From NCBI GenBank assembly GCA_964236695.1, contig CAXSFU010000012.1, positions 1 to 64,000 of the forward strand: 64,000 nucleotides of DNA. Reading direction: 5' to 3'. Below, piece after piece: positions 17,946-25,862 of the stretch; the first letter of the stretch is position 1; each line of letters begins with the position of its first letter. The notes under the pieces are model-generated. The model was given only the letters and a program-made list of their open reading frames with translations. It ran no database searches and was not told the DNA's origin. Source of the stretch: CAXSEF01 sp964236695 (GTDB lineage: Bacteria > Pseudomonadota > Alphaproteobacteria > Acetobacterales > Acetobacteraceae). The position numbers were made by a program, and so were the translations under genes.

Positions 17946-19066
17946 TGCCCGCCTTGTCGCGCAACGACAATTCCGTGCTCGGCCGCTGGTGGTGGACGGT
18001 GGACCGCTGGACGCTGTTCGCGGTCACCGCGCTGATCGGGTGCGGCTACATCCTGATGCTGGCGGCGAGCCCGGCGGTGGCCGAGCGCATCGGGCAGTCG
18101 CGCGACGTGTTCATCCTCAAGCAGGTCGTGTTCCTGGCGGTGGCCGGGGCGATCGTGGTGGGAACCTCGCTGCTGTCGGCGCGCGCGGTGCGTCGCTTGG
18201 CGATGGCGGGCTGCGCCGCCGCGCTGCTGCTGACGTTCCTGACACTGGTGCACGGGGTCGAGATCAAGGGCGCGCGGCGCTGGATCGCGCTGCCAGGGAT
18301 GTCGCTGCAGCCGAGCGAGTTCCTCAAGCCGTGCTTCGCGGTGGTGACCGCCTGGCTGCTCGCGGAGGCGCACCGCACCCGCGGCTTTCCCGGCACGCTG
18401 ATCGCCTGCGTGCTGTTCGGGGTGATCCTGATGCTGCTCAAGTCGCAGCCGGACATCGGCATGCTGACGGTGATCACCGCGGTGTTCTTCGCCCAGCTCG
18501 TGGTGGGCGGGCTCAACCTGTTCATGGTGGGCGTGGCCTCTGTCGGCATGGTCGGCGCGGGAGTGGGCGCCTACGCGCTGTTCCCGCACGTGCGCAGCCG
18601 CGTCACCCGGTTCCTGCATCCCGACCGGGGCGACCACTACCAGGTGGACACGGCGCTGCAGGCGTTCGGCAACGGCGGGCTGCTCGGGCGCGGGCCCGGC
18701 GAGGGGCGGGTCAAGGACCTGCTGCCGGACGCGCACGCGGACTTCGTGTTCGCCGTCGCCGGCGAGGAGTTCGGGCTGGTGGTGTGCCTGGTGATCCTGG
18801 GGATCTTCGCCTTCATCGTGGTGCGCGGGCTGCTGCGGCTGCTGGCGGAGACGGACGAGTTCGTGGTGCTGGCGTCGTCGGGGATCATCACCGGGTTCGG
18901 GCTGCAGGCGTTCGTCAACATGGCGTCCTCGCTGCACCTGATCCCGACCAAGGGCATGACGCTGCCGTTCATCTCGTATGGCGGGTCGTCGGCGATGTCG
19001 GTGGCGCTGGCGATGGGGATGCTGCTGGCGCTGACGCGCCGGCGCGCCCGGGGGGAGCTCGCATGA
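17945..19066 (+). CDS. ftsW: Peptidoglycan glycosyltransferase FtsW
   Basis: A 373-residue SEDS-family membrane protein that polymerises lipid II at the septum with FtsI. About ten membrane segments. Signatures are GARRWIALPGMSLQPSEFLK, LLKSQPDIGMLTV, DHYQVDTALQAFGNGGLLGR, LPDAHADFVFAVAGEEFG and the C-terminal LHLIPTKGMTLPFISYGGSS. The WWWTVDRWT stretch at the N-terminus is a common alphaproteobacterial feature. One-base overlap with murD, ATGA overlap with murG. Confidence 0.96.
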   Translation: MPALSRNDNSVLGRWWWTVDRWTLFAVTALIGCGYILMLAASPAVAERIGQSRDVFILKQVVFLAVAGAIVVGTSLLSARAVRRLAMAGCAAALLLTFLTLVHGVEIKGARRWIALPGMSLQPSEFLKPCFAVVTAWLLAEAHRTRGFPGTLIACVLFGVILMLLKSQPDIGMLTVITAVFFAQLVVGGLNLFMVGVASVGMVGAGVGAYALFPHVRSRVTRFLHPDRGDHYQVDTALQAFGNGGLLGRGPGEGRVKDLLPDAHADFVFAVAGEEFGLVVCLVILGIFAFIVVRGLLRLLAETDEFVVLASSGIITGFGLQAFVNMASSLHLIPTKGMTLPFISYGGSSAMSVALAMGMLLALTRRRARGELA

Positions 19067-20217
19067 GGGGACCGGCGGTGCGCCCGATCGTGATCGCGGC
19101 CGGCGGCACCGGCGGGCACTTCTTTCCCGCCGAGGCGCTGGCGTCCGAGCTGCTGTCGCGCGGGCACCGCGTGGTGCTGATGACCGACGCGCGCTCCGGC
19201 GGGCTGGGCTCCGCGGTGTTCGCCAACGCCGAGACCTTCGTGCTGTCCGGCGCGGGGATCGCCGGGCGCGGCGCGGTGCGCGGCGCGCGGGCGGTGGCGG
19301 CGCTGGCGCGCGGGGCGGCGCAGGCGCGGCGGCTCCTCGGGCGGCTGGACGCGGCGGCGGTGGTGGGGTTCGGCGGCTATCCGTGCGTGGCGCCGGTGCT
19401 GGCGGCGCGGGCGCTGCGCCGGCGGCCGGCGCTGGTGCTGCACGAGCAGAACGCGGTGCTCGGGCGCGCCAACCGCTGGCTGGCGCCGCGCGTGGACGTG
19501 CTGGCGCTGGGGTTCGAGGGCACCGTCCGGGTGCCGGACGGGGTCGCGACGGTGGTGACGGGCAACCCGGTGCGGCCGGCGATCCGTGCGCTTGCCGGGG
19601 CTGGGCGGGCGGCGCCGGGGCGGCCGCTGCGGCTGCTGGTGCTGGGCGGCTCGCTGGGGGCGCGGGTGTTCAGCGACGTGGTGCCGGCGGCGTTCGCGCT
19701 GCTCGACACGGGGGAGCGCGCCGGGCTGTGCGTGGCACAACAGTGCCGGGCGGAGGACCTCACGCGGGTCAGGCGCGCCTACGACGCGGCCGGGGTGGCG
19801 CACGAGCTGTCGGTGTTCTTCCCCGACGTCGCGGCGCGTCTGGCCGGGTGCGACGCCGCCGTGGCGCGGGCCGGGGCGTCCACGGTGTCAGAGCTGGCGG
19901 TGGCGGGCTGCCCGACGCTGCTGGTGCCGCTGCCTTCGGCGATCGACGACCACCAGAGCCGCAACGCGGAGGCGGTGGAGGCGCCGGTGCTGGCGCAGGC
20001 GGCGTTCACGCCGGAGCGCCTGGCCGCGTGGCTGCGCGCGATGCTGGCGGACCCGGCGGGGCTGGCCGAGGCGGGCCGGCGAATGTCCGCGCACGGGCGG
20101 CCGGATGCCGCCGCGCTGCTGGCCGACTTGGTGGAGGCGCGGATCGCGGCGCGGGGCGGCGCGGCGGCCGCGGGCGCTGGGACGGCGCCGTCCGCCGGCG
20201 GGGGGACTGGCGCATGA
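19063..20217 (+). CDS. murG: Lipid II synthase MurG
   Basis: A 384-residue peripheral membrane glycosyltransferase that adds GlcNAc to lipid I. The N-terminal glycine loop is IVIAAGGTGGHFFPAEALA, with VVGFGGYPCVAPVLAA and LHEQNAVLGRANRWLA. The donor-binding half has LVLGGSLGARVFSDVVP and ARAGASTVSELAVAGCPTLLVPLPSAID followed by DHQSRNA. A roughly 25-residue Gly/Ala tail follows the conserved end. It sits in the ATGA-coupled series ftsW-murG-murC. Confidence 0.96.
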   Translation: MRGPAVRPIVIAAGGTGGHFFPAEALASELLSRGHRVVLMTDARSGGLGSAVFANAETFVLSGAGIAGRGAVRGARAVAALARGAAQARRLLGRLDAAAVVGFGGYPCVAPVLAARALRRRPALVLHEQNAVLGRANRWLAPRVDVLALGFEGTVRVPDGVATVVTGNPVRPAIRALAGAGRAAPGRPLRLLVLGGSLGARVFSDVVPAAFALLDTGERAGLCVAQQCRAEDLTRVRRAYDAAGVAHELSVFFPDVAARLAGCDAAVARAGASTVSELAVAGCPTLLVPLPSAIDDHQSRNAEAVEAPVLAQAAFTPERLAAWLRAMLADPAGLAEAGRRMSAHGRPDAAALLADLVEARIAARGGAAAAGAGTAPSAGGGTGA

Positions 20218-21638
20218 GGGCGCTGCCGCTGGGCATCGGCACGATCCATTTCGTGGGCATCGGCGGCATCGGCATGTCCGGGATCGCTGAGGTGCTGCAC
20301 ACGCTGGGCTACGCGGTGCAGGGCTCGGACATGAGCGAGAACGCCAACGTGGCGCGGCTGCGCGAGGCGGGCATTCCGGTCGCGGTCGGCCATGACGCCG
20401 CGAACCTCGGGACCGCGCAGGTGGTGGTGACCTCGACGGCGATCCCGCGGTCCAACCCGGAGGTGGCGGCCGCGCGCGCCAGGCTGATCCCGGTGGTCAG
20501 GCGGGCGGAGATGCTGGGCGAGCTGATGCGGCTCAAGTGGTCGGTGGCGATCGGCGGCACCCACGGCAAGACCACGACGACGAGCCTGATCGCGGCGGTG
20601 CTGGAGGCGGCGCACCTCGATCCCACGGTGATCAACGGCGGCATCATCAACGCGCTCGGCTCCAACACCCGGCTCGGCGAGGGCGAGTGGATGGTCGTCG
20701 AGGCCGACGAGAGCGACGGCTCGTTCCTGCGGCTGCCGGCGGTGATCGCGGTTGTGACCAACATGGACCCGGAGCACCTCGACCACTGGGGCACCGGGGA
20801 GGCGATGATCGCCGCCTACGACCAGTTCGTGGGCAACATCCCGTTCTACGGGTTCGCCGTGCTGTGCCTCGACCATCCGACGGTGCAGCAGATGATTCCC
20901 CGCCTGGACCGGCGGATCGTGACCTACGGGTTCTCGCCGCAGGCGGACGTGCGCGCGGAACGCATGGTGGCGGACCGCATGGGGGCGACCTTCGAGGTGC
21001 AGCTCACCGACCGCCACCGCAACACGCAGCGGCGCATGGGGCCGTTCCGGCTGCCGATGCTGGGGCAGCACAACGTGCAGAACGCGCTGGCGGCGATCGC
21101 GGTCGGCATGGAGATGGAGATCGACGACGCCACCATCCGCTCGGCGCTGGCCGGGTTCAGGGGGGTCAAGCGGCGCTTCACCAAGACCGGGGAGAGCGGC
21201 GGGATCACGGTGATCGACGACTACGGGCACCATCCGGTCGAGATCGCGGCGGTGCTGAAGGCGGCGCGGCAGGCCGGGGCGCGCGACGTGGTCGCCGTGG
21301 TGCAGCCGCATCGGTTCAGCCGGGTGGCGTCGCTGTTCGACGCGTTCTGCAGTTGCATGAACGACGCGGGCACGGTGATCGTGGCCGACATCTATGCTGC
21401 CGGCGAGGCGCCGATGCCGGGGATTGATCGCGACGCCATGGTCGACGGGCTGCGCGCGCGCGGGCACCGCAGCGTGGTGCCGCTGCCGGACCCGAAGCAC
21501 CTGGCCGAGATGGTGCACGCCATCGCACGGTCGGGGGACTTCGTCATCTGTCTTGGCGCGGGCAACATCACGGCGTGGGCGCAGTCGCTGCCGGAGGAGC
21601 TGGCGGCGCTGCAGGGCCAGCGGAGGTCGGCGCGATGA
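20214..21638 (+). CDS. murC: UDP-N-acetylmuramate--L-alanine ligase
   Basis: A 474-residue Mur ligase catalysing the first amino-acid addition. The N-terminus reads IHFVGIGGIGMSGIAEVLH, the ATP loop IGGTHGKTTTT (residues 113-123), then VEADESDGSFLRLP and NMDPEHLDHW. The C-terminal domain has VIDDYGHHPVEIAAVLKAAR and QPHRFSRV. All are MurC-specific and length is normal. The ATG at 20214 overlaps the murG stop. Confidence 0.97.
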   Translation: MRALPLGIGTIHFVGIGGIGMSGIAEVLHTLGYAVQGSDMSENANVARLREAGIPVAVGHDAANLGTAQVVVTSTAIPRSNPEVAAARARLIPVVRRAEMLGELMRLKWSVAIGGTHGKTTTTSLIAAVLEAAHLDPTVINGGIINALGSNTRLGEGEWMVVEADESDGSFLRLPAVIAVVTNMDPEHLDHWGTGEAMIAAYDQFVGNIPFYGFAVLCLDHPTVQQMIPRLDRRIVTYGFSPQADVRAERMVADRMGATFEVQLTDRHRNTQRRMGPFRLPMLGQHNVQNALAAIAVGMEMEIDDATIRSALAGFRGVKRRFTKTGESGGITVIDDYGHHPVEIAAVLKAARQAGARDVVAVVQPHRFSRVASLFDAFCSCMNDAGTVIVADIYAAGEAPMPGIDRDAMVDGLRARGHRSVVPLPDPKHLAEMVHAIARSGDFVICLGAGNITAWAQSLPEELAALQGQRRSAR

Positions 21639-22597
21639 GCCCGGCCGCAGCGCAAAACGCGCTGCCTTCCCTGCCGCCGCTGCGCGGGCGGCTGCAGCAC
21701 GGCGCGCCGCTGGCGCCCTCCACCTGGTTCCGCGTGGGAGGGGCTGCGGAGGTGCTGGTGCGGCCGGCGGATACGGAGGACCTGTGCGGCTTCCTCAGCG
21801 CGCTGGCGCCGGAGCTGCCGGTCACGGTGCTGGGGGCGGCGTCGAACCTGATCGTGCGCGACGGAGGGCTGCCCGGCGTGGTGCTGCGGCTGGGGCGTGG
21901 CTTCGCCGGGGTCGAGGTCGAGGCGGACGGGGTGGTCGCGGGGGCGGCGTGCCTGGACGCCACGGTGGCCGAGCACGCGGCGGCGGCGGGGCTGGCGGGG
22001 CTGGAGTTCCTGTGCGGCATTCCCGGCACGCTGGGCGGGGCGGTGGCGATGAACGCCGGCGCATACGGCGGCGACATGGCGGGCTGCCTGGACTGGGCGG
22101 AGGTCGTCACCCGCGACGGCGCCCTGGTGCGGGTGGCGGCGCAGCGTCTGGGGCTGACGTATCGCCATTCCGCCCTGCCGCCGGAGTCGGCCGTGGTACG
22201 CGCCAGGCTGCGGGCGGTGCCGGGCGATCCCGTGGCGATCGCTTCGCGCATGGCGCAGGTCCGCGCGTCGCGCGAGGCGACGCAGCCGGTGCGGGCGCGC
22301 ACCGGCGGCTCGACGTTCCGCAACCCCGAGGACGGCATGAAGGCGTGGGAGCTGGTCGACGCAGCCGGCTGCCGCGGGCTGTCGCGCGGTGGGGCGCAGG
22401 TCAGCGAGAAGCACTGCAACTTCCTGCTCAACACCGGCGGCGCCACTGCGGCGGACCTGGAGGGGCTGGGCGAGGAGGTGCGGCGGCGCGTGCACGCGGC
22501 GTCCGGCGTGTCGCTGCTGTGGGAGATCAGGCGGATCGGGGTGCCGGGCGGCCGGCTCGGGGAAGTGCCGGACGCGCGGGCGGGGGTGGCGGCGTGA
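21635..22597 (+). CDS. murB: UDP-N-acetylenolpyruvoylglucosamine reductase
   Basis: A 320-residue FAD enzyme reducing UDP-GlcNAc-enolpyruvate to UDP-MurNAc. Signatures are STWFRVGGAAEVLVRPAD and LGAASNLIVRDGGLPGVVLRL for FAD binding, GLEFLCGIPGTLGGAVAMNAGAYG, YRHSALPP, and GGSTFRNPEDGMKAWELVDAAG containing the catalytic Ser region. VSEKHCNFLLNTGGAT is also conserved. It is a type I, MurB-short enzyme. ATGA overlap with murC and GTGA overlap with ddl. Confidence 0.96.
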   Translation: MSPAAAQNALPSLPPLRGRLQHGAPLAPSTWFRVGGAAEVLVRPADTEDLCGFLSALAPELPVTVLGAASNLIVRDGGLPGVVLRLGRGFAGVEVEADGVVAGAACLDATVAEHAAAAGLAGLEFLCGIPGTLGGAVAMNAGAYGGDMAGCLDWAEVVTRDGALVRVAAQRLGLTYRHSALPPESAVVRARLRAVPGDPVAIASRMAQVRASREATQPVRARTGGSTFRNPEDGMKAWELVDAAGCRGLSRGGAQVSEKHCNFLLNTGGATAADLEGLGEEVRRRVHAASGVSLLWEIRRIGVPGGRLGEVPDARAGVAA

Positions 22598-23523
22598 CCC
22601 GGGTCGCCGTGCTGCTCGGTGGCATCTCGGCGGAGCGCGAGGTCAGCCTGTCGTCGGGAGAGCAGGTGGTGCAGGCGCTGCACGCGGGCGGCTTCGACGT
22701 GGTGCCGGTCGAGGTCGGGCGCGACCTTTCGGCGGTGCTGGCGGCGCTGTCGCCTGCGCAGGGTCCGCGGCCGGACGTGGTGTTCAACGCCCTGCACGGG
22801 CGCTTCGGCGAGGACGGGGTGATCCAGGGCGTGCTCGACTGGCTGGGGCTGCCTTACACGCATTCGCCGGCGCGGGCGTCGGCGCTGGCCATGGACAAGG
22901 CGGCGTCGCGGCTGGTGTTCCAGGCGGCAGGGCTGCCGGTGGCGCAGGGGATGGTGGTCTCGCCCGCGGTGCTGGCGGCGGGCGACCCGATGTCGCTGCC
23001 TTACGTGGTCAAGCCGGTGGCGGAGGGCTCCTCGGTCGGCGTGCACATCCTGCGCGAGGGCGACAACCGGCGCGAGGCGCTGGCGCGGGCGTGGGAGTTC
23101 GGCGACGAGATCCTGGTCGAGGAGTACGTGCCGGGGCGCGAGCTGACGGTGGGCGTGCTCGGCGACCGGGCGCTCACGGTGACGGACATCACGGCGCGCG
23201 GCGGGTTCTACGACTACGACTCCAAGTACGGGGCCAACGGGTCGCGCCACGTGCTGCCGGCCGCGGTGCATCCGGAGGCGGCGGCGAGTGCGATGCGCAT
23301 GGCGGTCGAGGCGCACCGCGCGTTGGGCTGCCGGGGGGCGAGCCGGGCGGACTTCCGCTACGACGACACGGCCGGCGAGCCGGGGCGGCTGGTGCTGCTG
23401 GAGGTCAACACGCAGCCGGGGATGACGCCGGTGTCGCTGCTGCCGGAGCAGGCGGCGTGGTGCGGGATGGATTTCCCCGGGTTGTGCGCCTGGATGGTGG
23501 AGCACGCCTCGTGCCGCGTCTGA
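22594..23523 (+). CDS. ddl: D-alanine--D-alanine ligase
   Basis: A 309-residue ATP-grasp ligase making the D-Ala-D-Ala used by MurF. It starts at GTG 22594 inside GTGA, with VAVLLGGISAEREVSLSSG following at once. Also visible are VFNALHGRFGEDGVIQGVLD, MDKAASRLVFQAAGLPV, KPVAEGSSVGVHI, EEYVPGRELTVGVLG, YDYDSKYG, and the C-terminal metal site LLEVNTQPGMTPVSLLPEQA. It overlaps the start of ftsQ by 13 bases. Confidence 0.96.
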   Translation: MTRVAVLLGGISAEREVSLSSGEQVVQALHAGGFDVVPVEVGRDLSAVLAALSPAQGPRPDVVFNALHGRFGEDGVIQGVLDWLGLPYTHSPARASALAMDKAASRLVFQAAGLPVAQGMVVSPAVLAAGDPMSLPYVVKPVAEGSSVGVHILREGDNRREALARAWEFGDEILVEEYVPGRELTVGVLGDRALTVTDITARGGFYDYDSKYGANGSRHVLPAAVHPEAAASAMRMAVEAHRALGCRGASRADFRYDDTAGEPGRLVLLEVNTQPGMTPVSLLPEQAAWCGMDFPGLCAWMVEHASCRV

Positions 23524-24440
23524 TCCCGCCGCGCGCGTCGGACCGCGACCCGGGCAGCACGCGCGCGAGCCGAGTGCCGCGCGGCGGCGGGCGGCCGTCG
23601 GCGCTCAAGCTGCTGCTGCGCCGCCAGCGCCGGCTGCTGCGCCCGGTGCTGTGGGGCGGCGCTGGCTTCGTCGTGGTGCTGTCGGGCCTCGTGCTGCTGC
23701 ATTCCGCGCGGCCGGGCGGGTCGGTCGCCACGCTGCGCGAGCGGCTGGGACGGGCGGCGAACCTGCACGTCACCGACATCGTGATTGCCGGGCGCGTCAA
23801 CACGCCGGAGCCGCTGCTGCGCGCGGCGCTGGGGGTGTCGAAGGGCGACCCGATCCTGGGGTTCTCCGTCGAGGCCGCGCGGGCGAGGATCGAGACGCTG
23901 TCCTGGGTCGAGCACGTCGCGGTGGAGCGGCGGCTGCCAGGGACGATCTTCGTGCAGGTGATTGAGCGGCGGCCGTTCGCGATCTGGCAGAACCAGGGGC
24001 GGTTCGTGCTGATCGACCGCGACGGCCAGGTGGTCGCCAACCAGGAGGTGTCGCCGCGCGACTGGGGGAGCTTCGCGTCGCTGCCGCTGGTGGTGGGCGC
24101 GGGGGCGCCGGCGCATGCGGCGGGGCTGCTCGACGGGCTGGCGGCGCTGCCGGAGGTGCGCGGCCACGTGAGCGCGGCGGTGCGGGTGGGCGAGCGCCGC
24201 TGGAACCTGCAGCTGCGCAACGGCACCACGGTGATGCTGCCCGAGGGCGCGGTGCCGCAGGCGCTGGCCAAGCTGGCGGAGCTGCAGGCGGCGGACGGGC
24301 TGCTCGACCGGCCGCTGGCCAGCGTCGACCTGCGGCTGCCCGACCGCATGTCGATCCGGCCGCTGTCGCCCGCCGTGGCCGCGACCCCGGCGGCACCAGC
24401 GGCGGGCGGGGCCTCGGCCGCGCCGAGGAACCCGGCATGA
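23511..24440 (+). CDS. ftsQ: Cell division protein FtsQ
   Basis: A 309-residue bitopic divisome protein. A basic cytoplasmic tail (LLLRRQRRLLRPV) precedes one membrane segment (GGAGFVVVLSGLVLLH). The POTRA domain starts NLHVTDIVIAGRVNTPEPLL and includes LGVSKGDPILGFS and LSWVEHVAVERRLPGTIFV. The FtsQ beta domain follows, with RRPFAIWQNQGRFVLIDRDG. GTG 23511 is the only sensible in-frame start close to the membrane segment; it lies inside ddl. A short Pro/Ala tail ends the protein. Confidence 0.9.
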   Translation: MPRLIPPRASDRDPGSTRASRVPRGGGRPSALKLLLRRQRRLLRPVLWGGAGFVVVLSGLVLLHSARPGGSVATLRERLGRAANLHVTDIVIAGRVNTPEPLLRAALGVSKGDPILGFSVEAARARIETLSWVEHVAVERRLPGTIFVQVIERRPFAIWQNQGRFVLIDRDGQVVANQEVSPRDWGSFASLPLVVGAGAPAHAAGLLDGLAALPEVRGHVSAAVRVGERRWNLQLRNGTTVMLPEGAVPQALAKLAELQAADGLLDRPLASVDLRLPDRMSIRPLSPAVAATPAAPAAGGASAAPRNPA

Positions 24441-25753
24441 ACCAGGTGGCGCGCAAGCCCCTGCCCGGAGTCGGCGCGGGCGCCGGCCTGGCCGGCGACG
24501 CCGATCCGCCGCCGCGCCGCGCGCAGCGTGCCGGCTCGTTCGGCGTGCTCGACATCGGCAGCACCAAGATCACCTGCCTGATCGGGCGCTGCGAGGCGGA
24601 CGGGTCGCTGCGCGTGCTCGGCTCCGGCTGGCAGCGGTCGCGCGGGGTGCGGGCGGGCGGCATCGTCGACCTGGAGGAGGCGGAGCGCGCCATCCGCGCC
24701 GCCGTCGGACAGGCCGAGGAGATGGCCGACACCCGGCTGCGCGCGGTGGTGGTCAACCTGTCGTGCGGGACGCCGGAAAGCCGGCTGTTCAACGTGGTGT
24801 GGCCGGTCGGCGGGCGCGTGGTGGGCGATGCCGATGTGCGCCGCGTGGTGGCGGAAAGCCGGGCGCGGGCGCAGGTCGAGGGGCGCGCGATCATCCACGC
24901 GATGCCGGTGGCGTTCTCCGTCGACGACGTGGCGGGGGTCGCCGACCCGCGCGGCCACCACTGCGACCAGCTCAGCGCGCGGCTGCACGTGATCGACGCG
25001 GCCACCACCAGCCTGCGCAACCTGGCCGCGGCGATGGCGCGCTGCGACCTCGACATCGCCGAGCTGGTGTCGGCGCCGTTCGCGGCCGGGCTGTCGTGCC
25101 TGGTGGCCGACGAGCGCGAGCTGGGGTCCACGGTGATCGACATGGGCGGCGGAGTCACCGCGATGGCGGCCTTCGCCGAGGGCCAGCTTCTGCACACCGC
25201 CCAGCTGCCGATCGGCGGGCTGCACGTCTCGCGCGACCTCGCGGGCGTCCTTTCCACTCCCCTTGCCAGCGCGGAGCGGCTGAAATGCATCTACGGCAAC
25301 GCGGAACCGAGCCCGGACGACGAGCGCGAGATGCTCACCGTCCCGCAGATCGGCGAGGACGACCACCATTTCGCGCGCGTTCCGAGGTCCATGGTGGTGG
25401 GGATCATCAAGCCGCGGCTGGAGGAGACGTTCGAGCTGGTGCGCGACCGGCTGGAAGCCGCGGGGCTTGGACGGGCTGCCGGCAGCCGGGTGGTGCTGAC
25501 CGGCGGCGCCAGCCAGATGGTCGGCGCGCGCGAGATGGCGCACCGCATCCTCGGCCGCCAGGTGCGCCTCGGCCGGCCGGGGACGCTGCGCGGGCTGCCG
25601 GACGCGGCGTCTGGGCCGGGCTTCGCCACGGCCGCCGGGCTGCTGGCGTGGGCGGCGGGATCGGGGCGCGCGCTGGGCGACCTCGACCTCGACGCGGAGC
25701 GGCCGGCGGGGCTGATGCGCCGCATCGTCAACTTCCTGCGCGAGAAGGTGTGA
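24437..25753 (+). CDS. ftsA: Cell division protein FtsA
   Basis: A 438-residue actin-fold ATPase that tethers FtsZ to the membrane. The phosphate-1 motif is VLDIGSTKITCLIG, about 35 residues in, after a Pro/Arg-rich tail. Other motifs are STVIDMGGGVTAMAAF (phosphate 2), HTAQLPIGGLHVSRDLA and VVLTGGASQMVGAREMA (adenosine site). The C-terminal amphipathic helix MRRIVNFLREKV is the membrane-targeting peptide. It overlaps ftsQ by ATGA and is followed by a 109-base gap to ftsZ, the first non-overlapping junction in the cluster. Confidence 0.96.
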   Translation: MNQVARKPLPGVGAGAGLAGDADPPPRRAQRAGSFGVLDIGSTKITCLIGRCEADGSLRVLGSGWQRSRGVRAGGIVDLEEAERAIRAAVGQAEEMADTRLRAVVVNLSCGTPESRLFNVVWPVGGRVVGDADVRRVVAESRARAQVEGRAIIHAMPVAFSVDDVAGVADPRGHHCDQLSARLHVIDAATTSLRNLAAAMARCDLDIAELVSAPFAAGLSCLVADERELGSTVIDMGGGVTAMAAFAEGQLLHTAQLPIGGLHVSRDLAGVLSTPLASAERLKCIYGNAEPSPDDEREMLTVPQIGEDDHHFARVPRSMVVGIIKPRLEETFELVRDRLEAAGLGRAAGSRVVLTGGASQMVGAREMAHRILGRQVRLGRPGTLRGLPDAASGPGFATAAGLLAWAAGSGRALGDLDLDAERPAGLMRRIVNFLREKV

Positions 25754-25773
25754 GCGCGCGCGCAGCGCCTGCC

Positions 25774-25829
25774 TGAGGCCGCGCCGGCCTCACGCACGGC
25801 TCCCCTTCGCGGTCCGGTTGCCGGACCGC
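25774..25829 (+). promoter_or_regulatory. Two perfect hairpins between ftsA and ftsZ
   Basis: First stem: TGAGGCC (25774-25780), GCGCC loop, GGCCTCA (25786-25792). Second stem: GCGGTCCGG (25809-25817), TTG loop, CCGGACCGC (25821-25829). They lie 34 bases upstream of the ftsZ start, in the only real gap of the cluster. They could attenuate readthrough, protect a processed ftsZ transcript, or be an operator. No T-tract follows. Confidence 0.5.
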
Positions 25830-25862
25830 CACCATCACGAAGCCACCCTGGAGAGATCCCGA

